A stretch of DNA of 64,000 nt from positions 372,001 to 436,000 of the forward strand of contig NZ_CP160328.2 in NCBI RefSeq assembly GCF_040741455.2. Direction: 5' to 3'. The first letter of the stretch is position 1, and the number at the start of each line of letters is the position of its first letter. The notes below the pieces were generated by a model. It saw nothing but the letters and a program-made list of their open reading frames with translations. It was not told the DNA's origin and did not search any database. Below, one piece after another: positions 40,676 through 50,555 of the stretch. Source of the stretch: Snodgrassella alvi. Its GTDB lineage: Bacteria; Pseudomonadota; Gammaproteobacteria; Burkholderiales; Neisseriaceae. The position numbers and the translations under genes are program-made.

Positions 40676-41803
40676 TTAAGAATGCTGCGCCAGCATGCCG
40701 CGAAAACGTGACAGTGCCAAGGCCAGAAACAGCACGCCCATAATGGACATCATCATAATTTTCGGCCATACGGTCATCAGCCCAGCATTGCGAAACAACA
40801 CATCCTGACTAAACTGAGTAAATTGTGTTTCAGGCGACAACCATGTTATATACTGAAAAAAAGCAGGCATACTTTCCAAAGGTGATTCCGAACCAGAAAG
40901 CAACCGCATCACCACATATATCGGCAAACACAGCAAGCCAAATTGCGGCATCGTCGGCGCCAGCGTGGCAAACCAAATACCCAGCGAAGCCACCGAAAAT
41001 AAATAAATAAACATACCCAGACTAAACAACGACACCGAGCCGTTAATCGGAATATGCAGCCATCCCTCAATCACCAGCCACAGCGACAACAGCGAAGCCA
41101 CCGAAATCACAGCACCATTAGCAAAAATCTTCGCCATCACAATTTCACTAGGACGTACCGGCATCACCAATAACTGCTCAATCGTGCCGTGTTCGCGCTC
41201 ACGAATAACCGCTGCCCCTACCAGAATAATTGCCAACAAAGTTAAGTTCGATACCACATTCATTGTTGCAATAAACCACGCCGATTCGCCATTGGGATTA
41301 AATTGGACATTCATCACTGGCGTGACCGGTGAAAAAGTAGCGGCCGACTGTTGCCGTAAAAAAGAACGCGTTTGCGCATCAATAATCTGACTTAAATAAT
41401 TAAAGCCAATACCAGCCTGAGTTACCGACGTTGCATCAGCCAGAACCTGAATAGTAGGCGATCTGCCAGCCACCACATCACGCTCAAAATTAGCCGGAAT
41501 ATCGAGAACAAAAACATAGTCGCCTTTATCCATTGCCGCATCAATATCTTCGCGTCTTACTTCTACCGGCGGCTTAAAATAAGGTTCCAGCAGCGCATCC
41601 CGAATCCGGTACGATAACACACTGTGATCTGCATCCATCACCGCTACAGAAGCATGGCGCACCTCAGTAGAAATACTGGTAGCAACTGTATAAATAGCCA
41701 CGGACAGCACCACCACCATCAGCGCAATCAGCACCACATCGCTTAGCAGACTTTTCAGCTCCTTAACACTCAGTACCCAGACATTTTTAAACCATTGCAG
41801 CAT
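40676..41803 (-). CDS. ABC-2 type permease (YhhJ-like)
   Basis: Six-helix ABC transporter permease of 375 residues: one N-terminal helix, a large periplasmic loop (about residues 55-175), then five helices. ABC-2 signature GAAVIREREHGTIEQLLVMPVRPSE is conserved, as is the periplasmic FNPN-ESAWF segment. Its ATG touches the upstream stop directly, with AGGAGGTG just before it. It likely pairs with the membrane part of the RbbA-like protein to form the export channel. Confidence 0.92.
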   Translation of the reverse strand: MLQWFKNVWVLSVKELKSLLSDVVLIALMVVVLSVAIYTVATSISTEVRHASVAVMDADHSVLSYRIRDALLEPYFKPPVEVRREDIDAAMDKGDYVFVLDIPANFERDVVAGRSPTIQVLADATSVTQAGIGFNYLSQIIDAQTRSFLRQQSAATFSPVTPVMNVQFNPNGESAWFIATMNVVSNLTLLAIILVGAAVIREREHGTIEQLLVMPVRPSEIVMAKIFANGAVISVASLLSLWLVIEGWLHIPINGSVSLFSLGMFIYLFSVASLGIWFATLAPTMPQFGLLCLPIYVVMRLLSGSESPLESMPAFFQYITWLSPETQFTQFSQDVLFRNAGLMTVWPKIMMMSIMGVLFLALALSRFRGMLAQHS

Positions 41804-44599
41804 CTACACCTCCTGCTTTTTCAACAAGCAGCCGGCCAGAAACACATACGCCAGACAAAATGCCAGCAAAACCAGATAGTAGTTAATGAAATCCAGAAAA
41901 CCCAATCCTTTAGTAAAACCTCCAAGACTAATTAGCTGATACCATGCCGTGGGGAAACTCCAGCCCAGCCAGTAATTAATACCGGTGAGCGTAGACAACG
42001 GATAGAGCAAGCCAGAGAAATTAAGCGCCGGAATCAGCGACAGAATGGCCGAACCGAAAATTGCCGCCACCTGAGACTTCACAAAGCTAGAAATAAGCAA
42101 ACCAAATGCCGTGGCAGCACAAATCAGTGCCAGCGCTCCCACACTCATGGCTAGAAAACTGCCACGTACTGGTACACCAAGCACCACTACTGCCAGCCAC
42201 ACTAGAATCAAATAGCTAATAAAAGAAACCACAACATAGGGAATCTGCTTGCCAATCAGAAACTGCCTTACCGAAGCCGGCGAAGTGTATAAATTGGTAA
42301 TCGAACCAATTTCTCGCTCCCGCACCACACCCAGCGCCGTCATCATCACCGGTATTAGCATCATCGCCATCATAATCATACCGGGTGTAATTGCAAAAAT
42401 GCTCTTAAAATCCTGATTATAAACATAACGAGGCGCAACCTGTGCTGCCGGTTTAAGCGAAATAGGTAAACCCGTCTGTGCCCATTCCGCCGCTGCATAG
42501 CGTTCCAGTATCATGAGAATAAAGCTTTTAATGTTTTCTGCCATAAAGGGCATCGTGCCATCAACATAAAAACCAACTTCCGGCTTATCTCCGCGCAGTA
42601 AGTCACGGCCAAAATGTGGCGGTATATCAATAACAAGACGCGCCTTAGATACCTTCAACGTTTCATCAATTTCATTTGCACTGTGCAGCGTGCCAGTAAA
42701 AGTAAAATAGCGCGAACCACGGAAATATTCGACTAAAGCACGGCTTTCCACCGTCTGGTCACGGTCCATTACCGCAAATTTCACATGTTCCACATCAAAG
42801 GATACAGACCACGCCGCCATCATCATCAGCACTACCGGTCCAAACAAGGCAAAAAATAGGCGAATTTTATCTCGCATCAGTTCTTTGCCTTCACGTACTG
42901 CAAACGTCCATACCGTCCGAAACCAGTAAGAAACACTGTCCGCATTCATAGCCTTCCCTGCCACAGCTGGCGCCATTGCAGTTTGCTGCTGTTTCTTCTG
43001 TTCTGAATCTACCTGCGGCACACTATTCTCTGTTTTGTCTACCGCTTCCTGTAAATAATCAATAAAAGCAGTTTCCAGATCATCTGTTTGTTTATTGGCA
43101 CACAATTCCTGTGGTGTACCAATTGCCAGCACCCGCCCCTGATGCATAAACGATATACGGTCACAGCGTTGCGCTTCATTCATAAAGTGGGTAGATACAA
43201 AAATTGTGGTGCGATTCTGGCGTGATAAATCCAGCAGATGATGCCAGAACATATCTCTGGCCACAGGATCCACACCAGAGGTAGGCTCATCCAGTATCAG
43301 AACTTGTGGATGATGCAAACAGGCAGCAGCCAGTTGCAAACGTTGACGAATACCTAAAGGCAATTCACTCGGTTGCGTATCAGAAAATTCCTGTAAATCA
43401 AACTGCTGCAACGATTCCAGTATCGCCGATTCAATTTGATTTGTATCCATTTCATACAGCTTGGCAGAGAGCACCAGATTTTGCCGCACCGTCAATTCTT
43501 CATACAAAGAAAACGACTGCGACATGTAACCAATCTTCATGCGCGTCGTCATATCATTAGCATCAACAGTTTTACCCAGCAGCTTAGCACTACCAGAGCT
43601 GGCATCCAGCAAGCCGGTAAGCATTTTCATCGTAGTTGATTTGCCGCATCCATTAGAGCCCAAAAAACCGAAAATTTCGCCCCGTTCAATAGTAAAACTT
43701 ACATTATTAACTGCTACAAAATCGCCAAATCGCTTAGTTAATTCCTTAGCCTCAATTGCCGGAGGTGAATTTTTGTCTGGTACAAACGGCGTCAGCTCCA
43801 AACTGCCACCTTTATTTTGCTTTGCCTCAGGCAACATTTTCACATACGCCTGTTCCAGCGTAACCGTATGCGTATCTTCCAGCACCTGCTGCGTAGGAGC
43901 ATTAACAATCAGACGACCATCGTCCATAGCCAGCAGATATTCAAAGCGTTTGGCCTCGTCAAAATAGGCGGTAGCGACAATTACAGTCATATCCGGGTTT
44001 TCCACCCGTAATTCATCAATTAGTTGCCAAAACTGCCGCCGCGACAATGGATCCACACCAGTAGTCGGTTCATCCAGAATCAGCAGTTCCGGATTATGTA
44101 CCAACGCACAACACAGACTCAGCTTTTGCTTCATACCACCAGAAAGCTTACCAGCTGGTCGTTCGGCAAACGGAGCCAATCTGGTTGCCTGCAACAAACG
44201 AGCAATCCGCTGCTTGCGCTCCTCACCACGCAAACCAAATAGCCGCGCATGAAAATCCACATTTTCATTCACTGATAAAGTTGGATACAGATTTTGTCCC
44301 AGCCCTTGTGGCATAAAGGCAATCCGGTGACTTAGCAATTGGCGGCTGTGTTTCAACGCCATACTTTCACCAAAAACCAGCACATCACCTTGCTGGATAA
44401 TCTTCACACCAGCTATCAAAGACAGCAAAGTAGATTTACCTACCCCGTCTGGTCCAATCAGTCCCACCGTTGCGCAGCGGCGGATTTGCAAAGATACATC
44501 GCGCAATGCCACCGTCTGCCGATACTGATGTGACACATGGCGTAAATCAACTGCCCAATCTTCCTCTGTATCAGCCTGCTCTCTGGCAGTTTTCTCCAT
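41804..44599 (-). CDS. rbbA: RbbA-like fused ABC ATPase-ATPase-permease
   Basis: About 930-residue fusion of two ABC ATPases and an ABC-2 permease, the RbbA/YhiH layout. ATPase 1 has Walker A GPDGVGKST (about 52-60 in the longer form) and signature LSGGMKQ. ATPase 2 has Walker A GSNGCGKST (about 318-326) but a degenerate signature (LPLGIRQ in place of LSGGQ). The membrane half has six helices from about residue 575. E. coli RbbA was reported to be ribosome-associated, but the neighbours here indicate drug or lipid export. ATG at 44597-44599 has AAGGG 8 bases upstream; a GTG three codons earlier overlaps hlyD by 8. Confidence 0.9.
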   Translation of the reverse strand: MEKTAREQADTEEDWAVDLRHVSHQYRQTVALRDVSLQIRRCATVGLIGPDGVGKSTLLSLIAGVKIIQQGDVLVFGESMALKHSRQLLSHRIAFMPQGLGQNLYPTLSVNENVDFHARLFGLRGEERKQRIARLLQATRLAPFAERPAGKLSGGMKQKLSLCCALVHNPELLILDEPTTGVDPLSRRQFWQLIDELRVENPDMTVIVATAYFDEAKRFEYLLAMDDGRLIVNAPTQQVLEDTHTVTLEQAYVKMLPEAKQNKGGSLELTPFVPDKNSPPAIEAKELTKRFGDFVAVNNVSFTIERGEIFGFLGSNGCGKSTTMKMLTGLLDASSGSAKLLGKTVDANDMTTRMKIGYMSQSFSLYEELTVRQNLVLSAKLYEMDTNQIESAILESLQQFDLQEFSDTQPSELPLGIRQRLQLAAACLHHPQVLILDEPTSGVDPVARDMFWHHLLDLSRQNRTTIFVSTHFMNEAQRCDRISFMHQGRVLAIGTPQELCANKQTDDLETAFIDYLQEAVDKTENSVPQVDSEQKKQQQTAMAPAVAGKAMNADSVSYWFRTVWTFAVREGKELMRDKIRLFFALFGPVVLMMMAAWSVSFDVEHVKFAVMDRDQTVESRALVEYFRGSRYFTFTGTLHSANEIDETLKVSKARLVIDIPPHFGRDLLRGDKPEVGFYVDGTMPFMAENIKSFILMILERYAAAEWAQTGLPISLKPAAQVAPRYVYNQDFKSIFAITPGMIMMAMMLIPVMMTALGVVREREIGSITNLYTSPASVRQFLIGKQIPYVVVSFISYLILVWLAVVVLGVPVRGSFLAMSVGALALICAATAFGLLISSFVKSQVAAIFGSAILSLIPALNFSGLLYPLSTLTGINYWLGWSFPTAWYQLISLGGFTKGLGFLDFINYYLVLLAFCLAYVFLAGCLLKKQEV

Positions 44600-44600
44600 T

Positions 44601-45599
44601 TCAGGCACCCTTGGCTGCTGGTTTTAAATTAGGTAATTTAACCTGCCATTGCTGCGGCCAAGCTTTATTGTTATCAAAACGGATATAGCCATTACCCGTT
44701 AATCCGCCCTTGAGCAAACCGCTGTACCGCAACGCCACCTGTGCCGGAATTTTCAGTTTTACCTTATACATCAGCTTCTGCCGCTCATTCAGCGTTTCCA
44801 CAAATTTCGGCGTAAACTGCGCATTAGAATCAATAAAATCCACTTTAGCTGGCCATACTGCATCCATTCCATCCAGCACAATCCTTGCCTCATCACCGAG
44901 TTTCAGCTTACCAATCGTATCGGTAGGCAAATATACCGACAAAGTTACATCAGTCGGGTCAAGCAAAGAAACAACCTTATTCCCCTCACCCAGCACATTG
45001 CCCGCTTCAGCAATCCGGTACTCCACTCGACCTGCTTTCGGTGCCCGAATCAGCATATCGTTATTAGCAGAAAATGTCGCATCAATCTGTGCTTGTGCCT
45101 GTTTCACTGCCGCAAGCGCCTCAGCACGTGCTGCCTGCGCTGATTTTACCTTGGCAATTGCCGCATCTCGTTCCGCCAGACGTCGGCGTAATTCAGGTGC
45201 AGACACCAATTCATCCGATTTAAGCTGGCGCGCATTGTCCAGATCCATCTGCGCCACTTTATGAGCTTGTTGCTGGGCAGCAATTTCCGCCTCAGCCTTA
45301 GATACATTTTCCAGCGCACGTTGCTTATCTGCGCGCGCGGCCGCCAGCTTACTACTGGTCTGATCAGATGACAGTTCAGCCAAAACCTGATTTTTGGCTA
45401 CCACATCCCCCTCATCCACCTTCATTTCAATTACTCGTCCAGAATAAAGTGTCGCCACATCCAGCCGTTTTAACTCCATGCGTCCGTTTCCGCCTGCAAA
45501 ACCATCCGGTAAAGACACATGACTGCGAATATTTATCCAAACCGCCACACCTACCAGAACCAATACCACCAACACAAACAACAGCCTTCTTGTTTTCAT
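44601..45599 (-). CDS. HlyD-family periplasmic adaptor
   Basis: Membrane-fusion protein of 332 residues that joins the inner-membrane ABC exporter to the outer-membrane channel. One N-terminal anchor helix (residues 5-23), a lipoyl half-motif (GRVIEMKVDEGDVVAKNQVLAEL), a long coiled coil (about residues 85-175), the second lipoyl half (RAPKAGRVEYRIAEAGNVLGEG) and a beta-barrel follow. Orthologous in arrangement to E. coli YhiI, upstream of rbbA-yhhJ. First gene of the exporter operon; the upstream 180 bases hold its promoter. Confidence 0.92.
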   Translation of the reverse strand: MKTRRLLFVLVVLVLVGVAVWINIRSHVSLPDGFAGGNGRMELKRLDVATLYSGRVIEMKVDEGDVVAKNQVLAELSSDQTSSKLAAARADKQRALENVSKAEAEIAAQQQAHKVAQMDLDNARQLKSDELVSAPELRRRLAERDAAIAKVKSAQAARAEALAAVKQAQAQIDATFSANNDMLIRAPKAGRVEYRIAEAGNVLGEGNKVVSLLDPTDVTLSVYLPTDTIGKLKLGDEARIVLDGMDAVWPAKVDFIDSNAQFTPKFVETLNERQKLMYKVKLKIPAQVALRYSGLLKGGLTGNGYIRFDNNKAWPQQWQVKLPNLKPAAKGA

Positions 45600-45853
45600 T
45601 TATCTGTCCCTGAATGAACTGTTTTTTATTGGCCTCACATCATGAAACCCACCAGAATTTCATCACGCAAGTTAACATATAAAATATACACACTTTTCAT
45701 TAATAACAATAGTTTACTATCACTGTTGTAGTGTTACCATAACCTGTTTCTGGCACAGAATCGTCCACATAGACAGTGTTCGCACCAGCCAGCTACTTGC
45801 CAGCCTGCTTTTTTTTACTGACAATCAAAGCACCCTTCATAAGGACAACCAAC

Positions 45854-46711
45854 ATGATTATAGTAATGCAGCGTCAGGCTACCGAAACACAGATTAACAG
45901 CGTCATCAGCTACATCCGTGAGCGCGGATTGCACGAGCATATTTCGCGCGGAGAAGAGCGCACTATTATTGGCGCAGTTGGTGACGAAAGAGTGTTTGAA
46001 CCACGCGAACTGGAAGCACTAGCCGGAGTAGAAAAAGCCATGCGCATACTTCAGGATTGGCGCATCATCAGCCGCGAGACCAAAGCCGAAGACACCGTCA
46101 TTACCGTACGCGGACAGCAGCTTGGCGGCAACCATCAGAAATTGGTAGCCAGCGTAACCAACACACAATTGCCAGAAAACATCAACATATTCATCGATCC
46201 CTTTTTTCAAGCGGCCTCACCCTATACCCCACCATCTCAACCGCAAACCAATATGCAGCAACAGATAGCCAGTGCCCATCAAGCAGGTAAATCAGTATGG
46301 CTACGCATCAGAGACGTGCGCCAGCTCGAACCAGCCTTACAAGCAGAGGCCGACATCATTTACCTGGGCGGCGAACTCATGTCTAACCGTACCCTGCTCA
46401 ACGAAGTGGGATGCCTAAATATCCCTGTCGTATTGTGTAAAGACAAACATCATCAAGTCGATGACTGGCTTATAGCTGCTGAGCACATCGCCTTAAAAGG
46501 TAACCACCACCTTATGCTTGGAGAAGCAGGCACCCTCAGCCTTGAGCGCAATGCCCCTTACCGCCTTGACGTAGAAGCCATTGTTAAAGCCAGAAAAATT
46601 ACCCATCTACCCATCGTTGCCAACATTTCACATCTCGCCCATGCCTATATGGACTCCACCACACTCATGCAGATAGCACAGGCGGCAGGAGCCCACATTA
46701 TCATTTATTAA
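45854..46711 (+). CDS. DAHP-synthase-like protein lacking catalytic residues
   Basis: 285-residue relative of type I-beta 3-deoxy-7-phosphoheptulonate synthase. The N-terminal ferredoxin-like domain is well conserved (MIIVMQRQATETQINSVI, SRGEERTIIGAVGDE, SRETKAEDTVI). The barrel that follows is shortened and has lost the catalytic set: AGPCSVE is replaced by ASVTNTQ, KPRTSP by QAASPYTPP, and the final V-E-V-H and S-D-G elements are absent. Only the His of the DPSH motif remains (NISHLAH). It is not truncated by a stop; the frame is clean, so it is probably a functional non-enzyme. It lies 391 bases upstream of ilvI. ATG at 45854 has AAGGAC 7 bases upstream. It could be a regulator sensing aromatic precursors, which is speculation. 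Confidence 0.8.
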   Translation: MIIVMQRQATETQINSVISYIRERGLHEHISRGEERTIIGAVGDERVFEPRELEALAGVEKAMRILQDWRIISRETKAEDTVITVRGQQLGGNHQKLVASVTNTQLPENINIFIDPFFQAASPYTPPSQPQTNMQQQIASAHQAGKSVWLRIRDVRQLEPALQAEADIIYLGGELMSNRTLLNEVGCLNIPVVLCKDKHHQVDDWLIAAEHIALKGNHHLMLGEAGTLSLERNAPYRLDVEAIVKARKITHLPIVANISHLAHAYMDSTTLMQIAQAAGAHIIIY

Positions 46712-46765
46712 CTGGACAATAAGTCTAAAATTAAAAATTTTACAAAAACAAATAATTTCTTTAAA

Positions 46766-46807
46766 TTTGGACAAATTAATTCAGAAAATGCATAAAATTT
46801 GTCCAAA
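46766..46807. promoter_or_regulatory. Twelve-base inverted repeat before the ilv operon
   Basis: TTTGGACAAATT and AATTTGTCCAAA, perfect, 18 bases apart, between the DAHP-synthase-like gene and ilvI. It could terminate the first or act as an operator; no U run follows directly. Confidence 0.65.
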
Positions 46808-47102
46808 TAAAGCATAAAAATGCACAAAACTAAAAAATTAAAGCATAAAATAAAATTTTAACCTCAAAATAGGAGTAAACTTCACAAAAATAGCACTTGC
46901 TTAACATCAACACCTGCTTTATCGTAAACACTCATTTAGCTAACCCAAACCTGCTCATCCGACTACCGGACGCAGAACCAACAGTTCATCACAATAAGTG
47001 CGTTCGCGTACCCCAAATCGCTGTTCGCATTTATTAAATCTTACCGGATTGCAGATGCATTGGTTACGTGTCAGTCGGACAGCCAGAACATAAGAGGTTG
47101 AT
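46808..47102. other. Leader region of ilvI
   Basis: About 295 bases of non-coding DNA leading into ilvI. I looked for a leader peptide rich in Ile/Val/Leu codons with an attenuator and found none. A GAGG ribosome-binding site precedes ilvI. TACCGGA followed by GCAG occurs twice (near 46965 and 47043), which may be coincidence. Confidence 0.45.
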
Positions 47103-48875
47103 ATGCAACTTTCAGGTGCACAAATACTCGTGCAGAGTCTCAAAGCCGAGAATGTAGAATATGTTTTCGGATATCCCGGCGGAGCAGTTCTCGAAATATA
47201 CGACGCCATCTTTCAATTAAAAAAATTTCGCCATATCCTTGTCAGACACGAACAGGCTGCCGTACATGCAGCTGATGCTTACTCACGTGCCAGCAACGGT
47301 GAAAAAATAGGCGTCGCACTGGTTACTTCCGGCCCAGGAGCCACCAATGCTATCACCGGTATCGCCACCGCCAATTCCGACTCTGTCCCACTCGTGGTCA
47401 TTTCCGGTCAGGTAGGCACACCGGCTATTGGTTCCGATGCTTTTCAGGAAGTAGACACCATCGGCATCTCCCGCCCCTGTGTCAAACATAACTTTTTAGT
47501 TACCCATATTGGCGAACTAGCTGAAACCATTAAAAAAGCCTTTCAGATTGCCCGCACAGGCCGCCCAGGCGTAGTCGTGATTGATGTGCCCAAAGATGTA
47601 ACACAGGCAATGGCCAAATTCAGCTATCCACAAGAAGACATCAACATCCGCTCCTATCAGCCCGTAACCCATGGGCACACTGGCCAGATTAAAAAAGCTG
47701 CACAAGTACTGGCCGCAGCCAAACGCCCAATAGTACTGTTCGGCGGTGGCGTAGTATTAGGCAATGCCAGCAACGTACTCACTGATTTCATTCAGTCTAC
47801 CGGTACCCCCTGTGTTGCCACCTTGATGGGGCTGGGTGCATTTCCCAGTACCAACCGCCAGTTTCTCGGTATGGTAGGTATGCATGGCAGCTATGAAGGC
47901 AATTTAGCATTACAAAACGCCGATGTTGTACTAGCCGTTGGGGCACGCTTTGACGACCGCGTTATCTCCGTACCGGACAAATTCACCGATGATGGCAAAA
48001 AAATTATCCACATCGATATCGACCCCTCCAGCATCGCCAAACGCGTAAAAGTAGATGTACCGATTGTTGGCGATGTTAAAAACGTATTAACAGATTTGCT
48101 AGCACTGTGGCAGAAACAAAATCTGGCATTCAGCAACAACGCTCTGGAAAAATGGTGGAAATCCATTGAAAACTGGCGCAGTCACAACAGCCTGTGGTTT
48201 GAAAGCGCAGATGAATACATCAAACCACAGCAAGTCATCCAGACACTAGCCAAAATCACAGGTAACAACGCCCTCATTACCTCCGACGTTGGCCAGCATC
48301 AGATGTTTACTGCACAGTACTATCCGTTTCAACGTCCCCGTCAATGGCTCAATTCAGGCGGACTAGGTACCATGGGTGTAGGACTGCCTTATGCCATGGG
48401 TGCCAAACTGGCGCGGCCGGAAGAAGATGTATTCTGCATTACTGGTGAAGGTTCCATACAAATGAATATTCAAGAACTTTCCACCTGCTACCAATACCGT
48501 CTGCCCATTAAGGTCATCAACCTCAACAATGGCTTTCTCGGCATGGTGCGCCAGTGGCAGGAGCTCTACTACGAAAACCGTTACTCCGAAACCTACATGG
48601 ATTCACTGCCAGATTTTGTCAAACTGGCGGAAGCGTACGGACACGTCGGAATTCGGGTTGAAAAACCTGCGGATATAGAAGGTGCACTGAAAGAAGCTAT
48701 TGCTCTGAAAGACCGTCTAGTATTTATGGACTTCATTACCGACCGCACCCAAAATGTCTACCCAATGGTGGGTAACGGCAAAGGTCTGGATGAGATGGTG
48801 CTGCCACCACATATGGATAAAATCAAAGCTACAGCTGCCAACGAGCGCGAGCAGAATAGCCGGAGCGCATCATGA
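47103..48875 (+). CDS. ilvI: Acetolactate synthase, large subunit
   Basis: Thiamine-diphosphate enzyme making acetolactate or acetohydroxybutyrate, the first common step to valine, leucine and isoleucine. Catalytic Glu50 lies in RHEQAAVHAAD. The FAD domain is in the middle, and the TPP motif reads GEGSIQMNIQELST to LNNGFLGM, with GEGS in place of the more usual GDGS. 590 residues is standard. GGYPGG-type N terminus. First of ilvI-ilvH-ilvC; the small subunit overlaps its stop by 4 bases. Confidence 0.96.
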   Translation: MQLSGAQILVQSLKAENVEYVFGYPGGAVLEIYDAIFQLKKFRHILVRHEQAAVHAADAYSRASNGEKIGVALVTSGPGATNAITGIATANSDSVPLVVISGQVGTPAIGSDAFQEVDTIGISRPCVKHNFLVTHIGELAETIKKAFQIARTGRPGVVVIDVPKDVTQAMAKFSYPQEDINIRSYQPVTHGHTGQIKKAAQVLAAAKRPIVLFGGGVVLGNASNVLTDFIQSTGTPCVATLMGLGAFPSTNRQFLGMVGMHGSYEGNLALQNADVVLAVGARFDDRVISVPDKFTDDGKKIIHIDIDPSSIAKRVKVDVPIVGDVKNVLTDLLALWQKQNLAFSNNALEKWWKSIENWRSHNSLWFESADEYIKPQQVIQTLAKITGNNALITSDVGQHQMFTAQYYPFQRPRQWLNSGGLGTMGVGLPYAMGAKLARPEEDVFCITGEGSIQMNIQELSTCYQYRLPIKVINLNNGFLGMVRQWQELYYENRYSETYMDSLPDFVKLAEAYGHVGIRVEKPADIEGALKEAIALKDRLVFMDFITDRTQNVYPMVGNGKGLDEMVLPPHMDKIKATAANEREQNSRSAS

Positions 48876-49363
48876 GACACATCTTATCTATTCTGATGGA
48901 AAATCAATCTGGTGCGATGAGCCGTATAGTCGGCCTATTTTCAGCCCGTGCCTACAACATCGATTCCTTATCTGTTTCCCCCACAGAAGATAGAACCTTA
49001 TCACGCATGACCATCGTTACCAGTGGCAGCGACAATGTCATGGAGCAAATAACCAAACAGCTCAACAAACTGATTGAGGTTATCAAAGTAATCGATTTAA
49101 ACGACAGCCAGTATGTCGAACGTGAACTCATGCTGGTCAAACTACGTGCCACCGGCAAAGACCGCGATGAAATCCTGCGCCTAGCTGATATTTTCCGCGG
49201 CCACATCATCGACGTGACCGACAAAACCTATACTGTAGAAATCACCGGTACCAGCAACAAGCTCGATGCCTTTCTAGACACTGTAGGCAAAACACTGATT
49301 CTAGAAACCGTCCGTACCGGAGCTGCCGGCATTGGCCGCGGTGAACGCATGCTACGCATTTAA
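48872..49363 (+). CDS. ilvH: Acetolactate synthase, small (regulatory) subunit
   Basis: Valine-responsive regulatory partner of IlvI. N-terminal ACT domain (residues 3-78) with LMENQSGAMSRIVGLFSARAY and the second ALS_ss C-terminal domain ending in VRTGAAGIGRGER. 163 residues. Its ATG overlaps the large-subunit stop (ATGA), so the two chains are made in step. Confidence 0.96.
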   Translation: MRHILSILMENQSGAMSRIVGLFSARAYNIDSLSVSPTEDRTLSRMTIVTSGSDNVMEQITKQLNKLIEVIKVIDLNDSQYVERELMLVKLRATGKDRDEILRLADIFRGHIIDVTDKTYTVEITGTSNKLDAFLDTVGKTLILETVRTGAAGIGRGERMLRI

Positions 49364-49380
49364 GCACAAACCCAAACACC

Positions 49381-49400
49381 TTCGGCCGCATCAGGCCGAA
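49381..49400. repeat. Hairpin between ilvH and ilvC
   Basis: Seven-base stem TTCGGCC / GGCCGAA with a 6-base loop in the 82-base gap. It lacks a U run, so it is more likely a processing or stability element than a terminator. Confidence 0.5.
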
Positions 49401-49412
49401 ACATGAACATAA

Positions 49413-50462
<1,050 letters not shown>

Positions 50463-50492
50463 TCAGCCGCAGCAGTCTGCTTGATTTAAAGC

Positions 50493-50533
50493 AAAAGCTT
50501 GTGTATGCATTTTCCATATACAAGCTTTTTTTA
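50493..50533 (+). terminator. ilvC terminator
   Basis: Stem built from AAAAGCTTGT and ACAAGCTTTT plus flanking pairs, ending in a run of T residues. Confidence 0.9.
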
Positions 50534-50555
50534 ACCCTTTCAACCAAAAATAAAT

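Noticed and set aside
46730-47102. Attenuator or leader peptide for ilvI
   Set aside because: Short frames present contain no run of Ile, Val or Leu codons, and no mutually exclusive hairpins were found.
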